Shown: positions 47,231 to 60,500 of the stretch, one piece after another
How positions within the stretch are numbered: the stretch's first letter is position 1
How the letters are laid out: the number at the start of each line of letters is the position of its first letter
NCBI GenBank assembly: GCA_027422505.1
Contig: JAPQWV010000018.1
Span: 10,620,001-10,684,000 of the forward strand
Length of the DNA stretch: 64,000 bases
Direction of reading: 5' to 3'
Origin: Craterostigma plantagineum
Lineage: Eukaryota > Streptophyta > Magnoliopsida > Lamiales > Linderniaceae
Translations under genes and position numbers: made by a program
Notes under the pieces: generated by a model
Database searches by the model: none
Told to the model about the DNA's origin: nothing
What the model saw: only the letters and a program-made list of their open reading frames with translations

Positions 47231-49905
47231 TGTAACGCCCCGCCATCTACTACTATTTTCTTACGCTAACTTACGTGACTAAATAGAATATAAATATATT
47301 ACATATGAAACACCGATAGAATTTTTCGATTTTACAAAGCACACCACACACAACTATTTTACAATACAAACATTGTTCAGATTTTACATACAATACAAAC
47401 GTATTTTACAAAAACACACATAATTAAACATGACGCCCGCCTCACAGGTCGCATCCATGTACACACCACCCTCAAAAGTCACCGGAAGTTCCAGAAGGAC
47501 CAGCTTCGTCATCTAAACATTTACGTACCGGATTCGCTACGTCTACAACACATAAAAACATGGGATGAGTTATAAAGCTCAGTAAGTGGAAATATGCATG
47601 TATGCACGTGCCAAATAGCAAAGGCATCCGCGCCAATGCTTTCTAATACTATCCTCACATCATACTCATTCGTTTCTCATTTTCATCAGGGCCCATAGCT
47701 ACTTACTAACCGCACCATCATATCATGAGCTCAAATCCTGTACGGATAAAAATACGATAGCGGCCCACTCTGGCTAGGATAAGATTAGGGTTTATCTCCA
47801 ATCTTATCATTCACCAAGTCGCCCCTCTATCACGTCACTTTCCTGGCACTATAGTTAATACCATGTGCCTTCCCAGCACCTAAATAATTTAGGTAAATAT
47901 ATTCGACGGTCTTACCCCCGTCATGGTGCCTTTGTAGAGAAGTAGCTATATTCTTATTTATCTACATTACATATAACTCACTTTCAACTCGAGTAACACA
48001 ATGCACGCTCATTCCTCAAAATACTCAATATGATTCGTGCGTGCACATGATCATGCTACATAAATAATGCGACAATAAATATTCCAAACAATCGCATATA
48101 ATAGATAATTCACATACCACGTTCGAAGCAATTAGTCACGTAGAAATACACATATCAATAAATTTATGTGTTGTAGGTGAAATTCCCATTTACCTGATAT
48201 CCTTACCTTATCGTACGGTTAAATCGCTAACCTTCAAACCCTAATTATAGAAACATATAAAATTAGAGTTCGTTAATTTAATTATAATTTCATGAAATTA
48301 GCTTAATTTGAAAACCCTATTTTTCGACTTCTAAATTTTTAAACCCTAACATTCCAAATCTAACTTAAATTAAAAGTACCACTTTAAAATTTACAAAAAT
48401 CTTGAGTTGCATAATAATTTAAACTCGACATAATATATTCTAAAGCTTCGATACTTGAGTGAGATAAAATCTCGAAATACAACTCAACATAAATCTCGAC
48501 ATAATTTGGAATGAAACTCGAGCTTGATACACCTTCCAAAGTTAACTCTTAACAAGGATCTCTAGCTTTTATATCCAATATCGAGATGTCTATTAATATT
48601 TTAATGAGAAGGTCGAGCCATATCTTGGACTTATAGACAAAGATTTCGATATGATGTAACTCATGGGGTACCTCTCGATATCAACATCAAACTAAGTCTC
48701 GATATTATTCTTATTACTTTAACAAGATTTCGACATGTATCTTAAAATGAATATCGGGCTTGATTAATTACTACATGATTTCGATATAACTGTTGATGTC
48801 GAAGTAGCATATATAAGATGTCGAGATTTAATATAAAATCTCGAAACGAGTTTAAACATGGGTCTTGGTTTTATTTCGGACTCTTCTTATTTTCAATCTT
48901 GATCTCGAAATCATTAATATGGATTCGAGATTTATGATCTGGAAATTATATCAGCATTCAAAATATTTTATAAAAATTCATCTAACTTTAATCGAAATCT
49001 ACTTTTCTTAAGAACAGTCTAAATATCAGATAAGTTTTAAAAACCCTAAATTTAGTGGTTAAAACCCTAATTTCTTCCATCCTAATACTCCATGATCTTT
49101 CATGAACATATTAATACTCGAAATATTCATAAAAATAATCCATACCTTTTCAATCTTAGCGATGGTTTAAAGTTTTTGTTCAACTTCCTTCTCCTGGTTT
49201 TTAAGTTTGTCGAGAGTTCATAAATGAATATCATTTTCTTGTTGCCTTAGTTCTTTTCTACAAATTTCGTGTGATTCTAGCTAAATGACATCGACCACTT
49301 TAGATAATTCTTATCTCTTTTATGCACCTTTCTTTTATTTAGGGTTTTCGCTAATTGATCTAGTACTATCACGAGTTTTAGGTAACCTTAAATAATTAAA
49401 AGTGGAATTAATGGGACATATAGCAACGTAACTTTCCTTATGGTTGTCCTTATCCTACAATACTTGGGCCTAAGTCCCAATTAAATATAGTTCTAGTCTT
49501 ATTCTTATTTGTACCAATTAATTAAAATTACATAATTCAATTTCTGAAATTTCTTGTATCTCTTTATCTAAAATTCCACCCACTTAAGTTATTCTTCCTT
49601 CATGAGTTCATTCCTAAATCCCAACTTGAATTTCCTACCAGTTCATGTTCTCTAAAACATGGTAAATTAATATACTAAATTAACTATTCTAGGTTAGCAT
49701 GTTATGTACTAAAAATCCTAAAATCAATAATTAATCTAAAATAAATTAATTCTTCTACTTTCCAATTTATATATGTCATGTTGGCATAGAACATGGAATC
49801 ATTTAAGCACATAAAAGTCACAAAACATGTCTCACACAGTCACGTAAGTCACGTAAAATGTATGCATATTATTGGTCGGCTTACTTACGGGACCCGGGTA
49901 TTACA
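47231..49905 (-). repeat. 5' LTR of Gypsy element (complete)
   Basis: About 2.67 kb with TGTAATACCC start and GGCGTTACA end on the minus strand. The part at 48400-48960 is full of TCTCGA / TCGAGAT words in both orientations. It carries no gene. Confidence 0.9.
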
Positions 49906-50560
49906 CATGGCGACCCTACGAAAAAAATAGGATGAGCACTGGTCCCCATCCTTCAGCCACGCAAGCTTAGCCCGTTGTGATAGGGCCGAGTGCTCCACCT
50001 CCACCGCTTTGGCATATAGCGCGCGACACAGCCGCTCCAGCTCAGAAGCCGTCCTCCTCAGGGAAATGGGACACAAAGTCCTGTGCAATATCAAGGAAGT
50101 GTTTTGCTTGTGTGGCATTCGCCGTCAAGTTTCCCTTCGAACGTTGCAACCGCAGTAGGGCAGGCTTCAGCATCTTCAGCCTCCTCACCAAAACGAACAT
50201 AGGGTAGCCATGTACAGATGCGTTCCAGACATTCTGCACAATGTCCAAGAAAACCGGATCCTTTGTCAGAAAGTTGTCGAAGCGAAACGTTGCCTTATGC
50301 TGTCGCGGCATAGTAGCGCCCAAAAGCACAGGCGAGTGGTCCGAGGTTGTGGGGAGGCCACACCTACAAAAGGAATCCGTAAACCGGGCGAACCACTGAG
50401 GATTTCCAAGTATACGATCTAATCATCGCCAGACCCCGGCATCAGCACGCTGTTGGTTGTACCACGTCTGGCCCATCGTAGGTATCGTTAATAAATCAGC
50501 ACTCACCAAGCTTGACTGAAAATCCTCCATATCATGCCTAGAGGGCGAACCACCACGCTC
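49906..50560 (-). pseudogene. LINE ORF2 fragment: endonuclease end to RT start
   Basis: Minus-strand blocks include a broken endonuclease C-terminus (50560-50330) and then 50329-49906 with QHKATFRFDNFLTKDPVFLD, NVWNASVHGYPMFVLVRRLK and LSQRAKLAWLKDGDQCSSYF. This is the linker before RT typical of plant L1-type LINEs. The coding sequence stops where the Gypsy LTR inserted (49905); the RT part that should follow is not present beyond the truncated far LTR. Confidence 0.85.
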
Positions 50561-50595
50561 CTTACGGGGACCTGTTTCTACAAAAGGATAGATCA

Positions 50596-50845
50596 CGGGC
50601 TTGCTTAGCTCTTCATCCTTTAATGCTAAGATGTTATAGCATCTGACCCGGCCCTCTTTAGTTGGCGTAGACTCTTGATCAAAAGTGTGAAGAATTAGTC
50701 CCTAAGGCTTCGTGTACTTCTTTCTTTCTCGATCGCGTCTTTGGCCCGGCTACATTGTGAAGTGGGTCATCGAACGTCTTTATTTCCCCTGTTTAGCCGT
50801 AGTTGTACCCTCTTCATCAAGTTGCACACTTGCGCTTGCCTCACA
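50596..50845 (-). mobile_element. Fragment of Gypsy pol C-terminal tail
   Basis: Same sequence in order as 21820-22066: CTTTAAT(G/T)CTAAGATGTTATAG, CCTCTTTAGTTGGCGTAGA-like text, TTGGCCCGGCTACATTGTGA. Only the tail and its 3' flank are present. Confidence 0.75.
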
Positions 50846-50849
50846 CTTT

Positions 50850-51850
50850 CGACAACGACTTTAATAAATATTGCAACAAAAACAACATATAATATAAATA
50901 GAATAACTATTCGTTTCCTGTTGATAAGATATATAATACACATGTTACGGATGGTGAATGACCGAAATCATCGACAACATTCAAAAATCATTGGACGTAT
51001 TGAATCTCAGCGTTAGTGACTGAATAAGGTTAAACTTCAATTTTTCATGGGCATAACTAATTAAGAGAAATTTTTTATATATACTGAACAATGTTCCAAA
51101 CCCAATTCGAAAATTACGTTGATAACGGGTGAAATCTCGATTTTAATGGTCGCATAAGGTGAACTCGATTAAATTTGATCATGGGTCTTAACAGCAAATG
51201 AAAATTGTTGATGATAATAATGAAATAATAAAGTATTTTAACACGATCCAAGATTAAAACGTTGCGAATTAACAAGTTTGGATAAACCTTTTGCATTCTG
51301 GATAACACTTGTGAAAACGACTTTAACAAATATTGCCACAAAAATAACACCTAATATAAACATAATAACATTTTTTTCCTTTTTATAAGAATTACAATAC
51401 ACAAGTCACAGGTGTGGTGAATGGATCGAAAATCTTCGAGAATATTCAAAATCGTTGCAAACCTCTTGAATCTCAGCATTAGTGACTGAATAAGGTTATT
51501 TCGACTTCTCTCAAGGGTCTTACTAATCAAGAGAAATTATTGATGTATATAGTGAACAATGATTCAAACTCTGTTCAAAAAACGTCGATGAATATATCAG
51601 AAACCCTCGACGACATCCAAAAACATCTGACGACCAACAGAATCTCTACGTTATTGACTGGATAAGCCTAATTCGTCCTCAATTTCTCATGGATATTAAT
51701 TTTTAAAGAAAATGATTAAATAATGAGATGATACTTCAAACCCAATTCGAAAATCTCGTTGAATAACGGGAAAGATCTCAATTTGAGGTGTCAAATAAGA
51801 TGATCGACTCACACGAGTCTTAATAATAAATGAAACTAACGTCGTAAAGC
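50850..51850. repeat. Degenerate tandem-like repeats, unit about 200-460 bp
   Basis: AAACGACTTTAA(T/C)AAATATTGC occurs at 50857 and 51316, and GTGACTGAATAAGGTTA at 51014 and 51481. A CAAACCCAATTCGAAAAT phrase lies at 51098 and 51737. Units are diverged and partly deleted, and related text occurs at 20820-21050. No coding. Confidence 0.6.
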
Positions 51851-52990
51851 AGGAAATTGAGAAAACTAGCTTTCTTTGAGATTGAAACGTGTTCAAAATG
51901 AGTAACACTTTACCCAAAAAATATAACACATGTGTGTATATATAAAGACATACATCATGATATTCTAGAAGGTTCTTGACTGTCAAAGAATTAACAGAAT
52001 TGTAAGATAATATTTACAGGATTTTCTCGGAATATTACTACATTAAAGAAAAAATAACACATGTCTGAAAGAAACACATTAATTGATATTGATACTGCAT
52101 AAAAGGTTGTTCAGTACCACATCACTAATTCGATCAATTTCGTTCAAAAATACACTTTTTTCCGGATGTTTAATATTGATACTCATGTAAATATATAATT
52201 TGATTAAGTTAAGCCACCAACTTTCTTTAAAGACACGTTAAATTGACACCAAAAAAAATGTTGAGATCAATAGTCAAGTATACAAGTAGACTCCATTGCA
52301 GACATAAAACTATCACCTCTTTCAATAGAACATAACTTTATGAATTACAACACCAACATGTTGAAAGTTCAACATTATAGCACGAGTAACATTTTATAGA
52401 CCATAAACCCCAAATACTAAAATAAAAACCCTAAATCCGAACTCTAAACCCTAAACTCCAAACCCTAAATTTTTTTACGTTTGTATGGTATAAAGTACAA
52501 GTCGTGAATCATATTCCAAATTTTTCATGTCATAAACTCCAACCACGAAATCCGCGATCCTAAACCCCAAAAAACTACCTAGAAACACTATCGCATAAAC
52601 AACAATTTGTAACAAATAATACACTTTTGGTAACACTTAAACCCTTACTCTATAACATTATATAATCGGCAAAATTTTTAAAACCCGCCAAAACAAGTCA
52701 AACAATATTTTCGCCAACCGCCAGTCTAATTCAGAAATCCCGCCATAACACACAAATTCAAAACTATACCAACTAAATGGAAACTTGTACCACTTAAACC
52801 ATTTCTGGTACACTTCATTAAAACAATAGCAAAACTATCGATAATTGTGGTTTTAGCTCGTTTAATCTTCAATGACGAACAATCGACCAAGACGGTGGTG
52901 CGATGAAATGCTACTAGTGTATCTCAGATTGATACATATTAGCTTTAATTTCGACTGAAAACATGATTCGATTTACCAACATGTATTATT
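51851..52990. other. AT-rich intergenic region, no gene seen
   Basis: Includes a degenerate CCCTAAA-containing stretch (52405-52470) and CAAAAATAC/AACAC-type simple sequence. No frame with recognisable content. Confidence 0.5.
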
Positions 52991-54077
52991 ATTTGCGCCA
53001 AAAAATTTCGGAAAACTACCAGTGATCAAGCGGATCGAGTAATAAAATAAAACGAATACTAACAAGCTATCCTACGCTCAACAGGCAAGTGTACCTATCA
53101 AATAGCATAGACGTAGCAAATATTCGAGTATCGGATCCCAAGAGAACTACCTTAGAAAAAACTTTTGCTTCAATATCCTAGTACGAACGTTTGATTGTTG
53201 AAACAGTAAATAATAATAGTTAGAAAATACAACTTAATAAAGTAGTACGGAGAGGAAAACCCTTATGGAAACAGACGTATTTGATACTTCGAATCCCCTT
53301 AGCTCGACCAACACAAATAATAGGTGTACGTAACCAATGCTATCATTAGACCGTGGAGATTCCTATTACATGCATACGAGTTATATAACTGACAAAACTG
53401 CGCCTTACCATACGATGATCGTAAATAACTAATCAACGAATTAAGTAGCTGGGCAAGCTTCCCTAACTACTTAATCGAAAAGATCCCATTAAAAACACGG
53501 TGAATCCTGCTATTAGATTTGACTCTAATCCCACGGGGTAGTTCAACCTACCTCTAGCGATGAGTTTATTCTACTTGTTTACGAGTGGTCTAATCGTTCG
53601 CCCTCTCTCGAGCGTAGCGTACGATTTCCCAACTACGTTAACTTAATCACATAGACATGATCGAGCTAACTAGACAATTTCAATCACATAGACATAATCA
53701 AATCATATGGTTCATAAACGAGTCACAACAATAGCAAAACATCAAATACACATAAACATACGATCGATCTCGCTAGGGTTTATCTCATCTCAGATACACG
53801 ATAGATTTAGCTACTCATTATCATCACAACAAAGCAAGTAATTACATCGAATACATTATAAATACTTCCTTGAATTCGACTTCAACGTTAATCTCCGTTC
53901 CTCACTGAGTACTTTGATCGAACATGTGGTGAGCGAACTTATGTGTTCTTGGGTTTTGAAAGGAAACGTGTATGTGTATGTATATGAGCTTAATAGTATC
54001 TTTCACGTACCTTCTTTCCCCCTTCTCTTTTTCTCTTCACAATGCTCTTAATATAGAGTTTTCTTTTTTTTTTTAAC
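52991..54077 (-). repeat. LTR-like sequence of a second Tat-like element
   Basis: Starts near GCGCCAAAAAATTTCGG, then AGGCAAGTGTACCTATCAAATAG and GAGTATCGGATCCCAAGAGA, phrases recurrent in plant Tat/Athila LTR ends. It parallels 2727-3600 of the first element in layout. A LINE interrupts it at 54078. The far end is unclear. Confidence 0.5.
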
Positions 54078-55352
54078 TTGTGCATTTTCTTCATCGTGAG
54101 TTCCAAGGAGAGAAATGCTTCGGGCAAGGTTGCATGGGCTGAAGTCTGTCTGCCGGTTGTTGAGGGTGGCTTAGGTCTTCGCTCGATCGCCACTGATAAT
54201 TGTGTTCTTATGCTCCAACAACTGTGGAGGGTAATTACACGGCCTGCAGATTTGATCTGGGTGGAGTGGCTGTACCGCAAAAGACTGCATGGCCGATCAC
54301 TTTGGACCGTCACCATATCGGCAAACACTGCTTGGAGCTGGCGGAAGCTGATGAAGTTACGGCAGGTGATTTTACCTTTCCTTGTTTTTTCGATTGGGGA
54401 TGGTGCATCATTGCTTCTGTGGGAGGACCCATCGCTGCGGGCTACACCTCTTTTGGAGCGCTACCCTAGAGGCCCTCTTGCGATGGGCCTGCCGGCAGGT
54501 ACGCGCCTTAGTGAGGTCATTGGTGCTCACGGCTGGAATTGGCCGGGATGCTCGACAGTGGAGTATATTGAGTTTAGCCGGCAACTTCCACCGTTCACCC
54601 TAGCGCAACGCCTCCCGAATCAGTCGCGCTGTGGGGCGGCCATCCGGTGCAGCCCTCCAGGAAATGGCGTCGCTCCGACCGGCATGGTCCTATTGTCCCC
54701 TGGGCAACCTTGTTTGGGGGCCCATTGAATATCCCTCGTCATGAGATCATCTTATGGTTGGCTATTCGCGATCGCTTATCGACGAGAGATAAGCCTTGGG
54801 TAGCACAACGCGTCGGTACCTCTGCGTGTGTTCTCTGTGATGCATTGCACCTGGAGACGGTCCATCATCTATTTTTGAATGTCGGTTTTCACGCGATTGT
54901 GCTCGGGCTTTGAGGCGGAAGATCAGGTTGGCCTGGCCATATCGAGATTGGCGACAGGGTATACAGTGGGCTGCATCACGCTGGCGGGCCAGCATCTGTT
55001 ACGGGTGGCTTATCGCCATGTCCTCGCTTCTTTGGTGCATCATATCTGGCAAGCACGCAACAAACGCTGGAAGGAGGGGACCATCACGACTCCGAATCGG
55101 CTGTTGCTGCTGTTCTTGACATGGTCTGCATGCGACTACTTGGGACCTCACCCAAGTTTGACCTTCAGAGGGCAGCTATCCGACGACTTTGGCGTGTAGC
55201 TTGGTAGTTCATATTAGTTGTTCATTACATATGTCATTTGTTGGTTTTCACCAGTAGCTTGTTACTGGTTGGCACGTGAGGTATCCCACCCTCACTCATC
55301 TGTACATTCACCCATTCTTTATATATATACACGGAACTTACTCATAAAAAAA
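54078..55352 (+). mobile_element. 5'-truncated LINE with RT C-terminus and zf-RVT
   Basis: Plus-strand frames give the end of a LINE ORF2: KVAWAEVCLPVVEGGLGLRS, then DGASLLLWEDPS, and a zf-RVT-type Cys/His region (IILWLAIRDRLSTRDK, GTSACVLCDALHLETVHHLF). Frameshifts occur near 54640 and 54910. It ends in an A-run (55347-55352) after an AT-rich 3' tail. A missing 5' end with an A-rich 3' end is the usual product of target-primed reverse transcription. I could not define its target duplication. Confidence 0.85.
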
Positions 55353-55830
55353 ATTTTTGAAAGATCTTTTAGCCTCCAAAATCTTAATTGCAGCCCAAAA
55401 ACTGATTTCATGTCTGTCATTAAATTGAATGGATTGTCTTATGCAGAGAATTGGTCCCAAGTTCTGATGTGTGTGATCTTTCCTTTGACAAGTGTGTCAT
55501 ATTTCGATCTGCCTTGACTTTTAACATGGTCATGGAAACATTCAAGGCCTCATAAGTGCATCCTCACGGCCCTGACAACATAAAAGACTGAAAAAAATAA
55601 CGTTTGCCCGTGTTCACGACTTCGGTAGCCACCATTCACGGCCGTGGAGCGTTTGGGGCTTAGAAAATGGCTTTCTACCCTCATTCACGGCCTCTTGCAC
55701 CTCCATTCACGGCCATGAAGCACCCTTCATGGCCTGGTTGGTTAATGTTCACGGTCGTGGTACGATCGGGCAAGAAAATGGCTCTCTGATGCTATTCACG
55801 GCCGTGATGCGTTTTCCTGCAAAACAATAG
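55353..55830. repeat. Cluster of CACGGCCGTG palindromes
   Basis: TTCACGGCCGTG or a near variant occurs at 55635-55646, 55684-55692 (half), 55703-55716 (CACGGCCATG), 55748-55759 (CACGGTCGTG) and 55795-55806. The copies are separated by 40-60 bp and in part by a repeated GAAAATGGCT(T/C)TCT phrase. It lies at the edge of the Tat-like internal region. Confidence 0.8.
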
Positions 55831-57238
55831 CACGTTCAAAAATTCATATCTCCCATTCTAGATCTCGGATTGAAAAATCCATTTGGATAGAATCAAGATT
55901 AACATGTCCTCTATCTATGGTTGAAATTTCAGGTACATTGGACATTGTTTACCACGTGATCATTGAGAAATACAAAATTGTCGCCAAAACTGCCGTAAAA
56001 ACGTTTGATTTTGTTGTGAAACCATATTATAGTGCAGAAATAATCAAAACGACTTCACATATCATGCAAACGACTTAAATATAACAAATATAAACGTAAG
56101 AAAATACGTTTATCAAATCTCCCCACACTCAGCGTTTGCTTGTCCTCAAGCAAAAATGCAAATGGCATATAAAAGGATAAAAATCATGCAACGTATCAAT
56201 CAAGAATGAACTCACATAGGGGATAATGCAAGTAAAGTCGGAAAGCATATTCGAAATTAACGACTAACTGCACGATTTTCTTAGCAATCCCTATCAAGAT
56301 CCGCACCTCACAAAGATTCACTCAAATCACTACTGTATGGGTTAAGATGTCGGTGATATCTCTCGGGTCATGCACTAATCTAATCTCTACCATAAGCTTG
56401 CAAGTGATTCGTAAATCTACCACTTTTAATGATCAAGCGTGAATCGGAAGGTCTTTATCGGGTAATAATATGGTTGCGATATGTAAGAAATGTAAGGATA
56501 AGCGTAAAAGGGATATGAGCTGTAGTCGTGACAGAATCTTGCCATCATCTAGAATGTGCCAAAGTCCGTCATTCTGGTTAAACACTTCCATTCTTTTGCA
56601 TTCGTCGTTTTTCACCAAGCCCTTCTTCTTTCAACTTCTCGATCTAGGAAATATATAATACGCTTTCTGAGAATGAAAGATTATCGGAGGAAGGGTTCTT
56701 AATCATATATCTTCCTTTTTTTTCTTCCCCATTTTTATCTCTTCTATTTTTTTCTTCTCTCTCTTTTTTTCTTTTTTCCTTTCTTTCTTTGTTTTGACCT
56801 CAGCTGGGATATTTAGTACGGGTTGCGCTTCTTGAGTCCGGCATTCAACCTCCACTTCTATTGTCGCTCCGATGGGTTTATGTCTGAAGGCTTAATCCGA
56901 GTTGGCAATTTATAATCCGATTTCACAAGTAAATGGATGATGCTCAAAGTGGCTAACTACGGGAGCCAGTCGTGGTTGGATACTTTGGTTATGGATTGAA
57001 TTCCTAATGCCTTCCTCATTTTCACGCAATCACACTTTAAGTAGTTTCAAACGTAATACACCAGCAAGTTCTGAAGAGAAATAAATTAAGCATGATTCAC
57101 ACAATCAAAGAAATGAGAAAAAGCTCGTAGGCTCAAAATTCTCACCAATCGGGTTATGTGTACGAATTTCTCAAGTATCGCCAAGTTCATCATGTAAGAA
57201 AGAAGTAGACTACGCATATGTACCCTAATTACTCACAG
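55831..57238 (-). mobile_element. Internal non-coding region of second Tat-like element (copy C)
   Basis: Matches 590-2100 in order (see that entry), including the TCTCCCCACACTCA and CTTGTCCTCAAGCAAAAATG words. A CT-rich tract lies at 56700-56790. It ends at 57238, where the Copia-like LTR begins. Confidence 0.6.
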
Positions 57239-57590
57239 TGTTAGGTCCTACGATTAACAACTCTACGATCCTAGGCTAGAATTCATAGTAATTCGATCGT
57301 TTAGATAAGCAATTGAATTCGATCGAAAAACTCTAATGAAGAACAAGAGAGAGAATTCGAGTAGAGTGAGAAAGTTACTGTTGTTTCTCTCTCTAGAAAT
57401 CGAATTGCAAGCCTTTCGGATCAAATTCCCAAAACTTTCTCTTTTCAGCTCAATTGATTTACAAGTATTTATACCAAACAATCTTGGTATAAATATCAAT
57501 CTAGTCCTAATCTAAGGACTACTATACAAAACGCCCCTAATTACAAGGACAACTAATGAAATCAAGCACAATTACAAATAGTATTCTACA
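57239..57590 (-). repeat. 3' LTR (352 bp) of a Copia-like element running out of the window
   Basis: On the minus strand it starts TGTAGAATAC at 57590 and ends GGACCTAACA at 57239, so it has TGT...ACA ends. A minus-strand GGTATAAATACTTG (near 57476-57463) would serve as TATA box. A polypurine tract abuts it. The partner 5' LTR is not in the window, so the ends are inferred from motifs. Confidence 0.7.
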
Positions 57591-60500
57591 ATCTCCCCCT
57601 TTGTGCTTGATTGCGTCTCCGCGCCGTTTGTCCTTGTCGGGCGTAATATGATCTGCGCAAGCCCAGCGCATGCTCGTAGTTCCTCAGAGTGATCCTAAGC
57701 TCCAGTCGCTCTTCGATATCTTCAAGCAATTCCATTAGGAGCGGCTGTTCTCTCACGAACCTGTGGATCCTCAGCATAGTGTCTCTGTTGATTTCTTCCA
57801 ACCTCTGCTCGATGTTTTTCCTGATGGCCTTGAGCGTCCCATTGCAAAACTTATGAATCTCAGTCTTCAGCATCAACCTATTCTTATTTGCTATTGGATT
57901 GTGGTAGGTGATGCCTAGGACTGAGCTGATGTGCACGTGATTGTTGGGAAGCCCTTCGATCTCAGGTCCTTTGTTGAGTGGATCGGTCATGTTGACCTTC
58001 TTCATATTGCTCTCCAGAGCCATCTGAAGGTCGTGTGCGGCATAGTACTTGACCTGGCGCAACATGAACCGGTAGAGCCCTTCGAGGCCTTCTCTCTTGA
58101 TGAAGCCCTGAGGACCTTTCTACTTCTCCGCGTATAGCTGATAAAGACGGTACACTTCATCGGCGGGGAGGTACGGCAGGTCGCTCTCGCTCAGTTCCTC
58201 TCGGGTCCTGTCCACTCGAGCGATGATGTAGTGAGGTGTTGGAAGTCCTCCTTTGTCACAGTAGACGCTGAGTAGTTGGCTTATTGGGGAGAGACTCTTA
58301 TAATGGCTCTTGTCTTGTGTCTTTAGTCATCCCCAGCCTAACATCAGGTCCTAGTTTGGTCAGCATCCAGAGGTAGGTCATCCTCTTTTGCTGATCCCAA
58401 TGAGAGATTCCTCTGAGCTCGAACTCGTTCGGCTTCTTCACTCTGTCCGGAGACCTCCAAATATTCTCACGAACTTCTTCGAGGAAGGGAATTTCAATTT
58501 GAATGTTTTCCCATTGCGTGTCGATTCGGACGGTCCCTGGCGTTAGCCTTTGAGAGGGAACCGCCTGTTGAGCTATTAACTCTGGTAGTCTTGGGATAAC
58601 TCGATTGTAGTCTTCACCTTCCTGAAGCTCGTCGTCTTCTATGATTACGAGATCAATGAACGCTTGTTGTAGAAAGTGCCGGACGTCGTGAAGCCGTTGT
58701 CTTTGATACTCCTCGGGCATGGAGTGGGTCATCCACTGTCCTTTGAATATGTACTTGTCTAGGGCCTCGTGTGGATTGACGCCATGTCCAGAGGGTCCCG
58801 GTTGGTCTGGAGCGGCTGAGGGAGTGGCTTGGCTAGCTGCTAGAGCTACAAGCATCGCAACACTTGCTTCTTCTTCCGGAAGCAAGGGGCTTGAGTAGAT
58901 CAGTGGGGTGGACGGAGGCGTCCTGAGGTGAAAGGTTGATGGATCGATGTGGGCGATGCGGTGCGTGGTGTGGGCAGTTTGGGTGGTTGTGTTTGGTGGG
59001 TGGTTTGTGTTTGGGTATGGTGGGTTTGTGTTTGGGTTTCACCAGCTCCAGCGCTTGTCTGCGTGGCGCCCGAGCCTTGTCCTTGGCCACTTGTAGATGT
59101 CCTCGACCTCTTCTCCCCCTCATGATGGTCCTGATCGTCAGGATCGTCATGTCTGCGCCGTGAGTGGGAGCTTTGGCCGCGGCAGGTGTCGGTCGGTGGC
59201 TCAGGATGATCCACCAATCGCCGATAGAGGGATTCTTCTTGAGGCGATCGGATGGACAGGCCTATCAAACGGGCGAGGAGTATGTCGTGGAGCTCGGTGA
59301 TTGGGATTGTGTGTGGGTTGATGAGGATGGAGGAAGTGGCTAGAGGGTCGGTGGGTGTGGGTTATGGAGGTGTGGGGTTGGTTCGTGACGACGGGCCTTA
59401 AAAGGCAGGTGCTTTCCCGGTATCTCTTCGGGATGCCTCGAGTGCGTGGAGTACTCTCTCTGTGATCTTTTCTTCCATTGATTGTACAGCGGCAGAGAAA
59501 GCGGCCTGGAACTGTTCGGTCATCACAAAGGGTGCGTACGCCTCCATGGATGGACCAGGACGACTGACGTCGCCTGTTATCAACCCGTGAGTAGACACCG
59601 ACTCCGTGGGTTGGCTCACAGTCACTTGAGGTTGTGACTGTATGAGACTTCCACCCAATCCTCGAGTCGAATCCTGAGGATTCGTCTCTATAGGTGTTGT
59701 TGCAGGCTCGGGTTGCGCCTGCGAACCAGATACTACAGGAGTTGGTTGCGGCTCAAGATTGAGCGAAGAAGTGCCAGCAACACTTGTCGTTGTGGTCAGC
59801 GGAGTATCTGGTGCGACGGTGACAGGCGGAAAGAGAGACTCCAGTTGAATGCTCAGTCTTCTGGGAGTCCTCCTGATCAGACTGATTTCCTCGTCATACT
59901 CTGTGTCAGACGGGGTGGCCGTGTGAGGAGTGAGGTCACGATAGACGTCCTCCAGTGCCTGATCCGTCACCGGTGGAAGAGAGCTTTGCCCCATTTCCGT
60001 TTCGGGCCGTGCCTCTTGTTGAAGAACTTCCTCAAAAGTTCCTTCGAGCACGCCTACATGTACGGGCTCTTCCACTTGTAATTCAAGGTCAGGAGCCTCG
60101 AGTTCCATCTCCGTAGCCACGACGTCTATCAACGTATCATCGACGTCGGGCATTGGTTCTTCGACCAATGGTGGCTCCTGAGCTAGCTCCTGAGCGACAT
60201 CATCAATTATCGCGTCCTCAGGGCTTAGCTGTTGTTGCTGTTGGTGAGGGCTAGCTCCAAGCACTGTCGGGGGCCCTCGAATCATTTCCTCGGTGAGATT
60301 TCTGTCCCGATAGTATAGCTTGTAGACGTCTTCGTTGGGGTCCGCGAGACGAAGGAGCTCGAATGGGATCGGCATCGACGGTTGGTCCAGGTCCGTGAGC
60401 CGTGGGTTGTGGAAGAACTTGAGCCTTGGTGGTTGGTAATTTCCTCCAGGAGGCAGAGTAGGGATTGTCTGGTGCAGCGCCATGATCTCCCTGATGATGA

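Larger units (their letters stand above)
41023..49905 (-). mobile_element. Chromodomain Gypsy retrotransposon (Tekay-like), 3' LTR truncated
   Basis: Minus-strand element. 5' LTR 47231-49905, PBS 47216-47227, gag 47070-46006, then zinc knuckle, protease, RT, RNase H, integrase and a C-terminal chromodomain ending near 42631, PPT 42580-42594, 3' LTR 41023-42579. Integrase after RT defines Gypsy; the chromodomain places it among chromoviruses. The coding region carries at least one nonsense change and several frameshifts. The LTR portions that can be compared are very alike, so it is not old. It sits within a LINE on its 5' side (49906) and abuts a Copia LTR on the other. Confidence 0.9.

Noticed and set aside
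52405..52470. CCCTAAA-type telomere-like stretch
   Set aside because: Only about three imperfect AAACCCTAA words mixed with other A/C-rich text; too short and degenerate for an interstitial telomere.
55366..55517. Plus-strand peptide containing KLNGLSYAENW, like the start of a Copia gag
   Set aside because: Only a short stretch resembles gag and the frame breaks at once; too little to call a separate element.
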